In this document: piece by piece, positions 16,946 through 24,179 of the stretch
How positions within the stretch are numbered: position 1 is the first letter of the stretch
How the letters are laid out: each line of letters begins with the position of its first letter
From: Synechococcus sp. A10-1-5-1
Lineage (GTDB): Bacteria; Cyanobacteriota; Cyanobacteriia; PCC-6307; Cyanobiaceae
Direction of reading: 5' to 3'
NCBI RefSeq assembly: GCF_023115425.1
Contig: NZ_CP096032.1
Span: 2,340,105-2,404,104 of the forward strand
Length of the DNA stretch: 64,000 nt
Position numbers and translations under genes: made by a program
Notes under the pieces: model-generated
Seen by the model: only the letters and a program-made list of their open reading frames with translations
What the model was told of the DNA's origin: nothing
Database searches by the model: none

Positions 16946-17661
16946 CCTTTTCGATCCTGGCGCGTGATCCCTCCAACGGCCGCTTTGGCGTGGCCGTGGC
17001 CACCTGTCATCTCGCCGTTGGATCGACCGTGCCCCATATCCGCTCCGGTGTCGGCGCCGTGGCCACCCAGGCCCATACGAACCCCCACCTCGGCATCTGC
17101 GGTCTGGAGCGGATGGAGCAGAACCGCGATGCGGAGGCGGTCCTGGCGAGCCTGCTGCGGGACGATCCCCAAATCGAGCACCGCCAACTGCACCTGATTG
17201 ATGCCTGCGGCCGCACGGCGGGTTGGACCGGTAGGGCCTGCGGACCCTACGCCAGTCATCGCTGCCATTCCGATCTGGCCGTCGCGGGGAACTTGCTCAC
17301 CGGTGAAGCGATTCTGCTGGCGATGGAGGAGGCCTTTCTCTTGAGTGACCCCTCTTGGAAGTTGGGGCGACGCCTGCTCACAGCCCTGCGGGCGGGTGAG
17401 GAGGCCGGTGGAGATCTGCGCTCCACTCATGCGACCTCTGCTGCCCTACAGGTCAGTGGTGAAGCCGCTTTCCCTCTGTTGGATCTGCGGGTGGATTTCG
17501 AGGAGCGCGCTGTTGATTCTTTGACTGCGCTGTATGAGCGCAGTCAGCAACTCTGGGTGCAGCAATGGCGTGATTCCTTTGCTGAACTTCCCAATCCCGC
17601 CAGCAAGGCCTTAAACCGAACCGTCGCTCCACTGTTTAGGGAGGACTCTTCGGTTGCTTAG
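16942..17661 (+). CDS. DUF1028 family protein (Ntn-hydrolase-like)
   Basis: 239 aa starting MTFSILARDPSNGRFGVAVATCHLAVGS, then GVGAVATQAHTNPHLG, typical of DUF1028. In this family Thr2 after Met1 fits an N-terminal nucleophile, although activity is not well established. DUF1028 genes often sit near amidohydrolases of ureide or pyrimidine breakdown. Overlaps the hydrolase stop, so the two are presumably made together. Inference: an amidase acting in the same pathway. The gap after it (17662-17916) holds no convincing gene. Confidence 0.8.
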   Translation: MTFSILARDPSNGRFGVAVATCHLAVGSTVPHIRSGVGAVATQAHTNPHLGICGLERMEQNRDAEAVLASLLRDDPQIEHRQLHLIDACGRTAGWTGRACGPYASHRCHSDLAVAGNLLTGEAILLAMEEAFLLSDPSWKLGRRLLTALRAGEEAGGDLRSTHATSAALQVSGEAAFPLLDLRVDFEERAVDSLTALYERSQQLWVQQWRDSFAELPNPASKALNRTVAPLFREDSSVA

Positions 17662-17916
17662 GCGATGAGTCCTGGACCAGACCTGTTGCCGGGCGGGCCA
17701 GGACCGGGTTCGGCAATTTGGCCTGGATCCAGCCATTAATGGTCTCCCCCATGACCGCCATGGTGAAGAGCTCGCTGTCAAGGATTTTGCTCAGTTGCTT
17801 CGGCCGACAATTACGGGTGCTGAGCTGTGCCGTTCAGCGACTGTTTTGGGGCGTAACGCTGACTACGTCAACCCTTAGCCGAATACGGCTCAATTAGCAG
17901 AGTCATTCGTTGCCGC

Positions 17917-18093
17917 ATGATGGGTTCGATTGAGATGTCGCCTTCATCCATCACGCCTCAGGTCAAGCTCCATTATTGGACCAATGGCGGGGCCCAGAGC
18001 GTTGTGGTTCCCCTTGATGAGGAGGTGAAGCGCCATCGCCTGCTGCTCTCCCACGGGGCTGTTCTGCTTAAGCGCGAATTGATCGCTGATTGA
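17917..18093 (+). CDS. Small hypothetical protein
   Basis: 58 aa from ATG 17917 (52 aa from 17935): QVKLHYWTNGGAQSVVVPLDEEVKRHRLLLSHGAVLLKRELIAD. The composition is globular and coherent. No family recognised. It converges on the minus-strand small RNA terminator three bases past its stop. Confidence 0.5.
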   Translation: MMGSIEMSPSSITPQVKLHYWTNGGAQSVVVPLDEEVKRHRLLLSHGAVLLKRELIAD

Positions 18094-18095
18094 GC

Positions 18096-18200
18096 CAAAA
18101 AAAGGCCCCGCCAAAGGCAGGGCTGGTCGGGATTCGTACCAAGGGTGTGACCTTGTTTCCACGCCTTGGGGCGAATCCACTCCTCACACGCACCAACCGT
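18096..18200 (-). ncRNA. Yfr2-like small RNA (candidate)
   Basis: On the minus strand a long stem (GGATTCG/CGAATCC plus CCAAGG/CCTTGG plus GTG/CAC, 18130-18178) carries GGAAACAAGG at its tip; GGAAACA in a loop is the hallmark of the cyanobacterial Yfr2-5 family. A Rho-independent terminator follows (GCCCTGCC TTT GGCGGGGC then CTTTTTTT, 18124-18097). The 5' region contains GUGUGAGGAGU, complementary to the Yfr1 motif. The 5' end is estimated; no clear promoter was identified. Confidence 0.55.
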
Positions 18201-18274
18201 CGCTAGCGGACTGGCACTGTGCCAGTTCTCTTTAACCACTTGTTCAACCGCACAGCCTGTGGTTTGCTCGCGCA

Positions 18275-18355
18275 CAAAAAACCCCGCCAGAGGCGGGGTC
18301 GGGTGGTGTGAGGAATGGTGCAACCTGTGCAGGAAGACCATGCCGCCGGCATGAA
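18275..18355 (-). ncRNA. Yfr1-like small RNA (candidate)
   Basis: Minus strand: stem-loop CATGCCGGCGGCATG (18353-18339), an apparently unpaired AUUCCUCACAC (18316-18306) and a strong terminator ACCCCGCC UCU GGCGGGGU UUUUU ending near 18275. Yfr1 is known for an unpaired ACUCCUCACAC between two stem-loops; this differs by one base. The adjacent Yfr2-like RNA carries the complement. The start coordinate is approximate. Confidence 0.5.
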
Positions 18356-18441
18356 TCAGTGGAGCGCTGGTGGCCGCTGTTCCACCTCGGCGGTAATCCT
18401 GATCTAGCCACGATCGTTGCAGTTGGCAGCAGTGCGTCTCC

Positions 18442-18969
18442 CTAGTTGCTGACGACCAAGTTCTGGGCTGAGCTGCGGCGCACCAGCTCAGCGAGCGTCA
18501 GCATGTCGGCTCGATGGATCAGACCGATGCAGCCTCCGGTTCCACTGTTCCAGTTGCGGCCGGCGCTGGGATCGAGGTGGATGCCCAGGACGCGCCGGCC
18601 CGTCGTGAAGAGAGGCTCGAGGCCGATCCAGACCGGACCGAGCTCTCGTGGGTACTCCAGGCCGAGGGGTTCCACTGCGCCGATGACGTACTGGCCCGGG
18701 GGTAAGGGTGCCTCGCTGCCCATCTGGTGTCGGTTGGCCCCTTGGAATTCCGCGCGTCCACTGACTGCCTCGAAATGCCGCACGGGTTGTCCAGGGATCT
18801 CGACCCTCAGGTCCCAGATCGGATCGCCGGTGCGAGGCAGGCGGCGGTTGGTGCGCTCAAAGGTCAACCTTGGGCTTGTGCTGAGGGCCAGGTCTTGGGC
18901 CGTGGCGGGCTGAAGAAGGGAGGCCAGGAGCGCGCATCCGCCCAGCAATTGACCGAGACCGCGACCCAT
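18442..18969 (-). CDS. L,D-transpeptidase (YkuD-like), exported
   Basis: About 175 aa with signal peptide (LLGGCALLASLLQPATAQ). The C-terminal LGIHLDPSAGRNWNSGTGGCIGL matches the H...SxGCxGL catalytic pattern of YkuD-type enzymes, with Cys as nucleophile. Family role: cross-linking or modifying peptidoglycan in the periplasm. The start ATG 18969 has AGGTGA close upstream; GTG 18978 is an alternative. Downstream, 18300-18441 contains the Yfr1-like RNA and its 5' region. Confidence 0.75.
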   Translation of the reverse strand: MGRGLGQLLGGCALLASLLQPATAQDLALSTSPRLTFERTNRRLPRTGDPIWDLRVEIPGQPVRHFEAVSGRAEFQGANRHQMGSEAPLPPGQYVIGAVEPLGLEYPRELGPVWIGLEPLFTTGRRVLGIHLDPSAGRNWNSGTGGCIGLIHRADMLTLAELVRRSSAQNLVVSN

Positions 18970-19121
18970 GGGACTCACCTGTGAGATCGAGGTGTCCTAG
19001 GGGGGCTTTTTTTTCTCTCACCAGAGAAAAACCACTTGTCCAGTCGGCTCAAGCCTGAGGGCTGACAGTGCCGTCTGCGGTGGGCAGGGTGAATTCAGGC
19101 GGTTCGTGTTCTGTGGTGCCC

Positions 19122-20027
19122 ATGGAGATGGAATTGAGCCAGGTCCTCAAGCAGTGCCAACACCTCGTCAATCCCTATCGGATCCAAAACGGGGATGGAT
19201 TTCGACTGGAGCAAATCGACCCTGGCGACACCCTGGATCTGCCCACCGATAAGAAGGGTGCCCGTGAGGCCTTAGAGCAGGGCGTTGAGATGCTCTCGGA
19301 GCTTCAGCAGCGGCTCTATGCCCAAAACAAATGGGCGGTGCTGCTGGTCTTTCAAGCGATGGATGCCGCCGGCAAAGACGGAACGATCAAACACGTGATG
19401 AGTGGCGTGAATCCCCAGGGCTGCCAGGTGTGTTCCTTTAAGGCTCCCTCCGCTCTGGATCTGGACCACGACTACCTCTGGCGCGCGAACCAATCCCTGC
19501 CAGAGCGAGGGCGCATTGGCATCTTTAACCGCAGCTACTACGAGGAGACCTTGGTTGTCCGGGTCCATCCGGAACTGTTGGCCAAGCAGTCTCTGCCGCC
19601 TGCATTGCTGGGGCCAAAACTCTGGAAACAGCGTTTCGAGGACATCCGCCACTACGAGCAGTATCTGAACCGGAACGGGGTGGTCGTTCTGAAGTTCTTC
19701 TTGCATCTCTCCAAGAAGGAGCAAAAGCGCCGCTTCCTGCAGCGATTGGAACGGCCCGAGAAGAACTGGAAGTTTTCAGCGGCTGATATTCGCGAGAGGG
19801 GGTTTTGGGAGGACTACATGCAGGCCTATCAGGAGATGATTCGCGAGACGGCGACAGCCCAGGCTCCGTGGTATGTCGTGCCCGCCGATCACAAGTGGTT
19901 TACCCGTTTGGTGGTTGCTGCTGCCGTGATTGAGCGCCTGGATGCCTTGGACCTGCGCTATCCCGAGGTCAGCCCTGAGGCAAAACAGGCCTTGGCCAGG
20001 GCTCGCGAGCAACTGTTGTCGGAATAG
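19122..20027 (+). CDS. ppk2: Polyphosphate kinase 2 family protein
   Basis: 301 aa. P-loop VFQAMDAAGKDGTIKHVMSGVNPQG near residues 75-100, then the PPK2 lid signature GIFNRSYYEETLVVRVHPE and a basic C-terminal part (LSKKEQKRRFLQRLERPEKNWKF). Family reaction: phosphoryl transfer between polyphosphate and nucleotides; the nucleotide preference (ADP or AMP class) was not resolved. Starts upstream of 19122 are non-ATG and less likely. Confidence 0.88.
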   Translation: MEMELSQVLKQCQHLVNPYRIQNGDGFRLEQIDPGDTLDLPTDKKGAREALEQGVEMLSELQQRLYAQNKWAVLLVFQAMDAAGKDGTIKHVMSGVNPQGCQVCSFKAPSALDLDHDYLWRANQSLPERGRIGIFNRSYYEETLVVRVHPELLAKQSLPPALLGPKLWKQRFEDIRHYEQYLNRNGVVVLKFFLHLSKKEQKRRFLQRLERPEKNWKFSAADIRERGFWEDYMQAYQEMIRETATAQAPWYVVPADHKWFTRLVVAAAVIERLDALDLRYPEVSPEAKQALARAREQLLSE

Positions 20028-20090
20028 GTGCTGCGCATGTGGTAGCGATCTGCTGACAGAGCGGCTGCTGGGCAAGGGGAGTCGGTGACG

Positions 20091-21149
20091 ATGGACCCCA
20101 TGGCCAGCAGGGGGAGACCCGTGACGCAACGCAACTTCACCGATAAGAGCAGCAACCAACGTCCCCTCGGCTGGCTTCGTGATCTGATCCCCTCAGGGAT
20201 CAAGCTGAAAATCAAGCAGTCGGTCCCCGGGATCGCACCACCAGCGATTGGTCAAGTCGAGGTCTCTGAGGGGCTGCCTGAGGTCACCACTCACGTGGTC
20301 TTTTTGCCTCGGGATCCCCAGTGGGCTTATTGCTTCTGGTCCATCGCTGCCGCGGATCGCAAGAAGGCCCAGCGGGCAGGGGCGACCCAGCTCTGCATCC
20401 GCTTGGCGGATGTCACGGGCCTGGCCGCTGAGCAGTCCCACCCCCACACCCTTCAGGAGTTGGTGGTGGACGCGAACGCCAGCGAATGGTTCGTGCCTGT
20501 TCCCCTCGATGGCCGTGACTATCGCGTTGAGTTGGGCTACCGCCTGCGCTCTGGCGGTTGGTACTCCCTGGCCTTCTCTGCGGTGGCCCAGGTTCCTGGT
20601 GTGGAACCCTCCGAGCGCATCGCTGATGCCTTTGTGCCCTTCTCCCTTGAGGCTGGCCCGACCGCTGTGGCTGAAGCAGTGGTCGCTCCCGTCATGGGTG
20701 CAGGGGTGCAGCACGAACAGCACTACCAGCGCGCGACGCTTCCCACCCGCAGCCGCCGCGTCGGCTCAGAGGTGCTGCATGAATACGACCTGGATTCCCC
20801 GGGTCCTCTGAATGATTCCGGTACCGGTGTCTGGGCAAGCGGTCGCAGCGAATCAGGCACGGGTGCCGTGCGTGAGCGGTCCTTCTGGTTGGTGGCTGAC
20901 GCTGAGCTGATTGTCTACGGCGCGACGGATCCCGCCGCAAGCCTGTTCATTGGCGACCAGCAGGTTCAGCTTGAGCAAGACGGCAGCTTCCGCATTCATG
21001 TCCCCTTCCGAGATGGCGAGCAGCTCTATCCAGTGCGCGCGATCGCTGCGGATGGCGAGCAGGAGCGCTCGATTTCGATGGAGTTTGAGCGTCGCACTCC
21101 CCACGCTCGGGTGAACACCGCCGAAGAGGCTCAGACCGAGTGGTTCTAG
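20091..21149 (+). CDS. DUF4912 domain protein
   Basis: 352 aa; AAGGGGAG about 9 bases before ATG 20091. Central region VTTHVVFLPRDPQWAYCFWSIAAADRKKAQ... with LCIRLADVTG matches the cyanobacterial DUF4912 domain. The second half has a beta-rich segment (SFWLVADAELIVYGATDPAASLFIGDQQVQLEQDGSF) resembling an Ig-like or carbohydrate-binding fold. No signal peptide. Function unknown. Confidence 0.8.
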   Translation: MDPMASRGRPVTQRNFTDKSSNQRPLGWLRDLIPSGIKLKIKQSVPGIAPPAIGQVEVSEGLPEVTTHVVFLPRDPQWAYCFWSIAAADRKKAQRAGATQLCIRLADVTGLAAEQSHPHTLQELVVDANASEWFVPVPLDGRDYRVELGYRLRSGGWYSLAFSAVAQVPGVEPSERIADAFVPFSLEAGPTAVAEAVVAPVMGAGVQHEQHYQRATLPTRSRRVGSEVLHEYDLDSPGPLNDSGTGVWASGRSESGTGAVRERSFWLVADAELIVYGATDPAASLFIGDQQVQLEQDGSFRIHVPFRDGEQLYPVRAIAADGEQERSISMEFERRTPHARVNTAEEAQTEWF

Positions 21150-21271
21150 GCCGATAGGGGCGTCGCCAGGACGGATCAGAGCCTGTTCGGACTCTGCTTT
21201 TCGACAGGTCTCGGATTCTCTCGCTCTCCCCTCCGCCGGTGCTAAAAATTTCCAGTTCTGAATGCTCTGGA

Positions 21272-21400
21272 ATGGATTACCTCGTGCTTGCCTCTGCCGT
21301 TGCTCCCCGAGGCGTTCCCGTGATCTTGCCGGCCATTGGTGGTGCTGGCTTGATTGCGCTTCTGGTCTTCTTCCTGTCTCAGGCTTCGGCGAAGAGCTGA
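21272..21400 (+). CDS. Small single-span membrane protein
   Basis: 42 aa: MDYLVLASAVAPRGVPVILP, a hydrophobic span (AIGGAGLIALLVFFLSQA) and a short basic end. GCTAAAAATT upstream could be the -10 element. It resembles photosystem or cytochrome small subunits in size and layout but matches none I can name. Confidence 0.5.
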   Translation: MDYLVLASAVAPRGVPVILPAIGGAGLIALLVFFLSQASAKS

Positions 21401-21423
21401 GCGATCAAACCAAGCCGCAACGT

Positions 21424-21723
21424 TCAGCGTTGCGTTGCGGCTCCTTCTCCAGTGACGTCGTCTTGGGGTCGTTCTTGAACGGGCTGAGTAAAGGTCAGGA
21501 CGCAGTAATAGCGCGTATTGCTGTAGCCGATCTCCACGTCATTGCAGCGACTGCTCGTGACCACTGCTCCGGTAGGGAGTTTTGACATGGCCTCCTGCCA
21601 GGCCTGCTGACGGCTCAGGGGAGACTGCGCTGAGACCGATCCTTCTGCGGCCAGTCCCTGTGCTCCCAAACCAAGCAGTGCGGCGGCGGCGAACGCCGTG
21701 CTGCACTGGCGCCAACCGATCAT
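21424..21723 (-). CDS. Secreted small protein
   Basis: 99 aa: signal peptide (AFAAAALLGLGAQGLAAE), then SRQQAWQEAMSKLPTGAVVTSSRCNDVEIGYSNTRYYCVLTFTQP with two Cys. No family recognised. It is followed by two further minus-strand genes upstream (21730-22416), a likely local run. Confidence 0.6.
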   Translation of the reverse strand: MIGWRQCSTAFAAAALLGLGAQGLAAEGSVSAQSPLSRQQAWQEAMSKLPTGAVVTSSRCNDVEIGYSNTRYYCVLTFTQPVQERPQDDVTGEGAATQR

Positions 21724-21729
21724 CGGGGT

Positions 21730-22011
21730 TCAGCGGCTCTCCCTAGAGATAGCCACGGATGACTCCAGTCCGTTAATCCAGCGTCGACCAGAGGGGACCA
21801 AGGACCGTTCCACCTCGACCCAGGGGAACCCCCCTTGGCTGCAGTCGATGTCTTCGGCCATCCCGTAGCCCAGTCCGTCGTGAACCTCCTCGAGAGCCTG
21901 GGGAAAGCTCAGTGTCTTGATCGAGGCGTAGACCAGCGCGATCGCGTTGACCTCACCAGGGCTGCTGCTGCCGTTGGCATAACGCTCTCGAAGCGCTTGT
22001 GCAGAGTGCAT
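21730..22011 (-). CDS. Hypothetical protein
   Basis: 93 aa from ATG 22011 (MHSAQALRERYANGSSSPGEVNAIALVYASIKTLSFPQALEEVHDGLG...). Mixed alpha/beta composition, no signal. Unrecognised. Six bases from the secreted protein gene downstream, so probably co-transcribed. Confidence 0.5.
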   Translation of the reverse strand: MHSAQALRERYANGSSSPGEVNAIALVYASIKTLSFPQALEEVHDGLGYGMAEDIDCSQGGFPWVEVERSLVPSGRRWINGLESSVAISRESR

Positions 22012-22059
22012 GGACTTGGCCTTCCCCTGTCTTCCCAAGGCTGGCAGCGGATGGCTTGG

Positions 22060-22416
22060 CTAGCCAGGATTCAAAGCCCGACATTCGAAAATCGTTTCCT
22101 TGAGGCTGCTGTGGTCACGAGCCACCGATCCGCTCCCCTGCATGGCCATGCTCAGGCGCGATTCCAGTCCCAGTAGGGCTGTGTAACAGCGCAGTTCGTT
22201 GGCGGCATCCGCGCGGTTCTTCAGTTGATGGGAGGTTCCCAGTGCTGCGCTGCAGTCGGCCCGAGAGGTTCCGTTCAAGCAGCGGATTGCCGCCTGTTGT
22301 AAGCCCATCAGAGACTGGGCTTGGGCGGCTTGGGTCGCCATAAGCGCAAGGCTGAGGATGCCCAGCGGCAGGGGCCAGCGGCAGTTCAACGGGGGATGAG
22401 CTGGTGAACTGACCAT
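22060..22416 (-). CDS. Secreted hypothetical protein
   Basis: 118 aa from ATG 22416: signal peptide (LPLGILSLALMATQAAQAQ), then an alpha-helical Cys-containing domain (AIRCLNGTSRADCSAALG, ELRCYTALLGLESRL, IFECRALNPG). Four Cys suggest disulfides. The ATG follows directly after a strong hairpin (22421-22446). Unrecognised. Confidence 0.6.
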   Translation of the reverse strand: MVSSPAHPPLNCRWPLPLGILSLALMATQAAQAQSLMGLQQAAIRCLNGTSRADCSAALGTSHQLKNRADAANELRCYTALLGLESRLSMAMQGSGSVARDHSSLKETIFECRALNPG

Positions 22417-22420
22417 AAAG

Positions 22421-22446
22421 AAGCCGGTCCCTGTTGGAACCGGCTT
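22421..22446. other. Hairpin preceding dispersed repeat copy 1
   Basis: AAGCCGGT and ACCGGCTT with a 10-base loop. T-runs are weak on both strands. Similar hairpins precede copies 2 and 3 of the dispersed element, so it may belong to that element. Confidence 0.4.
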
Positions 22447-22467
22447 TCTCAGTCTTGAATTGTGGTC

Positions 22468-22738
22468 GGAGCTGCTGAGGGAGGTCACCTGGGGCCAGGT
22501 GTCCAGGTGTGGGGCGGTGTACTCCAGGAGGGCACCTGAGACGGTGCAGGTTGGAGTGTCCAGCTGCGGGGCAGAGGACCCACCCACGGTTTCGAAAGAC
22601 TGTTGGAGCAGGGGCCTTCAGTCAGCTCGCTCCTGGGTTCTGGCGGGGTGGAGTGTCGTCCATCAACGCCTCCGAGATCGATGTCATCAGCATCGATCTG
22701 CTCTTGAGAAGGCGCAATGAGGCTTAATACCCATTCCC
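22468..22738. repeat. Dispersed structured intergenic element, copy 1
   Basis: Shares its order of blocks with 38094-38387 and 41254-41535: GGAGCTGCTGA, CACCTGG/CCAGGTG hairpin (22486-22509), GCACC/GGTGC hairpin with a 6-base loop (22532-22547), GGAGC/GCTCC hairpin (22605-22633) around CAGTCAGCTC, GGTGGAGTGTCG, CGCCTCCGAG, and a terminal block CTTAATACCCATTCCC. No gene inside. The strand of any transcript is unknown. Confidence 0.75.
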
Positions 22739-22932
22739 TAGTGAACCGGCGGGGCCTCCTCGGTGTGGTCGTTTTGCCAGCGGGTCAGGGTGGCTGGGGA
22801 GAACTTGTGTCCATGCTTGCGGGCAACAGCGGCCACGCAGCTGTTGTTTGAGCCGCACTTGTCGAGCTCGCGCTGCATGGTGGTGTTGCCCTTGGCTTTA
22901 CGCATGAACAGTTCAAGTTGGTGTCTTGACAT
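22738..22932 (-). CDS. Nif11-domain small protein
   Basis: 64 aa: MSRHQLELFMRKAKGNTTMQRELDKCGSNNSCVAAVARKHGHKFSPATLTRWQ resembles the Nif11 domain, abundant in cyanobacteria both as stand-alone proteins and as leaders of ribosomal peptides. There is no GG/GA cleavage motif and no Cys/Ser-rich core, and no modifying enzyme nearby, so a peptide precursor is unlikely. Its stop codon touches the end of the dispersed element. Confidence 0.65.
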   Translation of the reverse strand: MSRHQLELFMRKAKGNTTMQRELDKCGSNNSCVAAVARKHGHKFSPATLTRWQNDHTEEAPPVH

Positions 22933-23121
22933 GGCTAATTCCATGGAAAGATCGTCCTACCGCTAGCGATTGTCTGCTGACGATCCTCAAGAGTTCAGCT
23001 TCTCTTTGCGTTCCTAATCAGGCATCTTTGTTATCTCTGTTCAGAGAAAAATCATCTGGTCTGGTTGCTTTCTCTTGCCATCGGGGATCTCTCCCTGGCC
23101 CTGATCGGTAGGGTCGTGGCC

Positions 23122-23481
23122 ATGAACGTTGCTTTTCGTCCGGCCACGCTCTTGGGTGGCTGTGCTGCTTTCGTCGCCTTGCTCGCCGGGTCCGTCACCG
23201 CGGCGGAGACCGATCCCTATGCCCGGTTCATGGGCCATTACGCGCAGGTCTTAGGAGCTCAGGAATCCGGTGATCTCTACAGCCTTTGCCGCTCCATGCA
23301 GGCGATGGATGGGCTGTTGATTGAACACTTCGCGGTGTTTGAACAGCGGGATCCCAGCACCGACTGGATGGAGGTGCGAGCCTCTTACAAGCCCGTGCTG
23401 GATGACCAGTGTGGCCAGGTCAGCGTTCCGCAGAAGAGCAAGCCCAAGGTCAAAGAGCAAGCTCCTGAACCGCAGACCTAA
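23122..23481 (+). CDS. Secreted hypothetical protein
   Basis: 119 aa from ATG 23122: signal peptide (TLLGGCAAFVALLAGSVTAAE), helical middle (YARFMGHYAQVLGAQESGDLYSLCRSMQAMDG) and a Lys/Pro-rich tail. Two or three Cys. No family recognised. 22933-23121 upstream has no gene. Confidence 0.6.
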   Translation: MNVAFRPATLLGGCAAFVALLAGSVTAAETDPYARFMGHYAQVLGAQESGDLYSLCRSMQAMDGLLIEHFAVFEQRDPSTDWMEVRASYKPVLDDQCGQVSVPQKSKPKVKEQAPEPQT

Positions 23482-23484
23482 GGA

Positions 23485-23694
23485 TCAGTCGTCGGACTGC
23501 AGAAAGCGAGGAGCGAATCGCCAGGCGAGCACGAGCGTGGCAAGGCCGTAGCCAACAAAGGTCGTCGCTTGACCGAAGCTTCCGGTGGCGTAGAGCTCTC
23601 GCTCCAGCAGGACGTAGTCCATCAAGGAGGCCACCGTTCCCCACAGGATCACCCAGACCGAGACATAGGCGATCCCTTTGAGCGTGCGTTCCAT
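23485..23694 (-). CDS. Small two-span membrane protein
   Basis: 69 aa from ATG 23694: MERTLKGIAYVSVWVILWGTVASLMDYVLLERELY, then a second span (ATTFVGYGLATLVLAWRFAPRFL). It lies 2 bases from the next minus-strand gene, and three small genes (23485-24030) probably form an operon. Function unknown. Confidence 0.6.
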   Translation of the reverse strand: MERTLKGIAYVSVWVILWGTVASLMDYVLLERELYATGSFGQATTFVGYGLATLVLAWRFAPRFLQSDD

Positions 23695-23696
23695 GC

Positions 23697-23891
23697 TCAC
23701 CACATCCACTCGTCGGGGGAAGGGATTCCGCTCTCGCGGCGAACCCGCGCAATCCGCTCGAGAGCGCGCTGCTGTTCTTCACTGCGGCTCATCCAAGGAC
23801 GGATCCGATTGGCCGCCTTGCTGGCATCCAAGGCCGAGGGCAGCCGTGTCAGTTTGTAATTGACCCCGTTGTGGGTGGTGGTCTCCTTCAT
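23697..23891 (-). CDS. Small soluble hypothetical protein
   Basis: 64 aa: MKETTTHNGVNYKLTRLPSALDASKAANRIRPWMSRSEEQQRALERIARVRRESGIPSPDEWMW. Charged, helical C-terminal half. Middle gene of the 23485-24030 minus-strand group. Unrecognised. Confidence 0.55.
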   Translation of the reverse strand: MKETTTHNGVNYKLTRLPSALDASKAANRIRPWMSRSEEQQRALERIARVRRESGIPSPDEWMW

Positions 23892-23895
23892 GGGG

Positions 23896-24030
23896 CTATC
23901 GGTTCAGCCAGAGCTTGATCGCGACCGTTGCGGCAGCAGCAGCCAGGATCCAGTAGAGCCAGGTCAGGTTCAGCACCGTCGCTAGCACCAGGCCGATCAC
24001 AAAGAAGACCAGGAATCGGCCGAGAGTCAT
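23896..24030 (-). CDS. Very small membrane protein
   Basis: 44 aa: MTLGRFLVFFVIGLVLATVL, then NLTWLYWILAAAAATVAIKLWLNR, two hydrophobic stretches with a basic end. First gene of the small group on this strand. Upstream an imperfect inverted repeat (GTTGCT/AGCAAC, about 24087-24110) could be a regulatory site. Confidence 0.5.
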   Translation of the reverse strand: MTLGRFLVFFVIGLVLATVLNLTWLYWILAAAAATVAIKLWLNR

Positions 24031-24179
24031 ATCTGCTGCTGTATTCAGCTTGAGGAACTGACCTTAACGCACTGTGCCGGTTGCTCTTTCAGCAAAAGCA
24101 ACTGCCAAAAAACAAATGGAACTGCCGAAGAGCAACCCGAGTTGTTGTGCAGCTTTGGCAGAGATCTGCTGCAGTTGTG

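Noticed and set aside
17735..17895. Roughly 52-codon plus-strand frame after DUF1028
   Set aside because: Basic, low-similarity composition, several possible starts with no RBS; not convincing.
18178..18240. Plus-strand ACTCCTCACAC as a Yfr1 gene in the plus direction
   Set aside because: The exact motif is there, but the following hairpin has a poor T-run, while the opposite strand has two proper terminators and the GGAAACA loop. It is better explained as the antisense of the Yfr2-like RNA.
23885..23905. GGGGCTATCGGT match to the hairpin-leader motif
   Set aside because: A 12-base match without the CCCC arm, the spacer or a downstream plus-strand ORF; probably chance.
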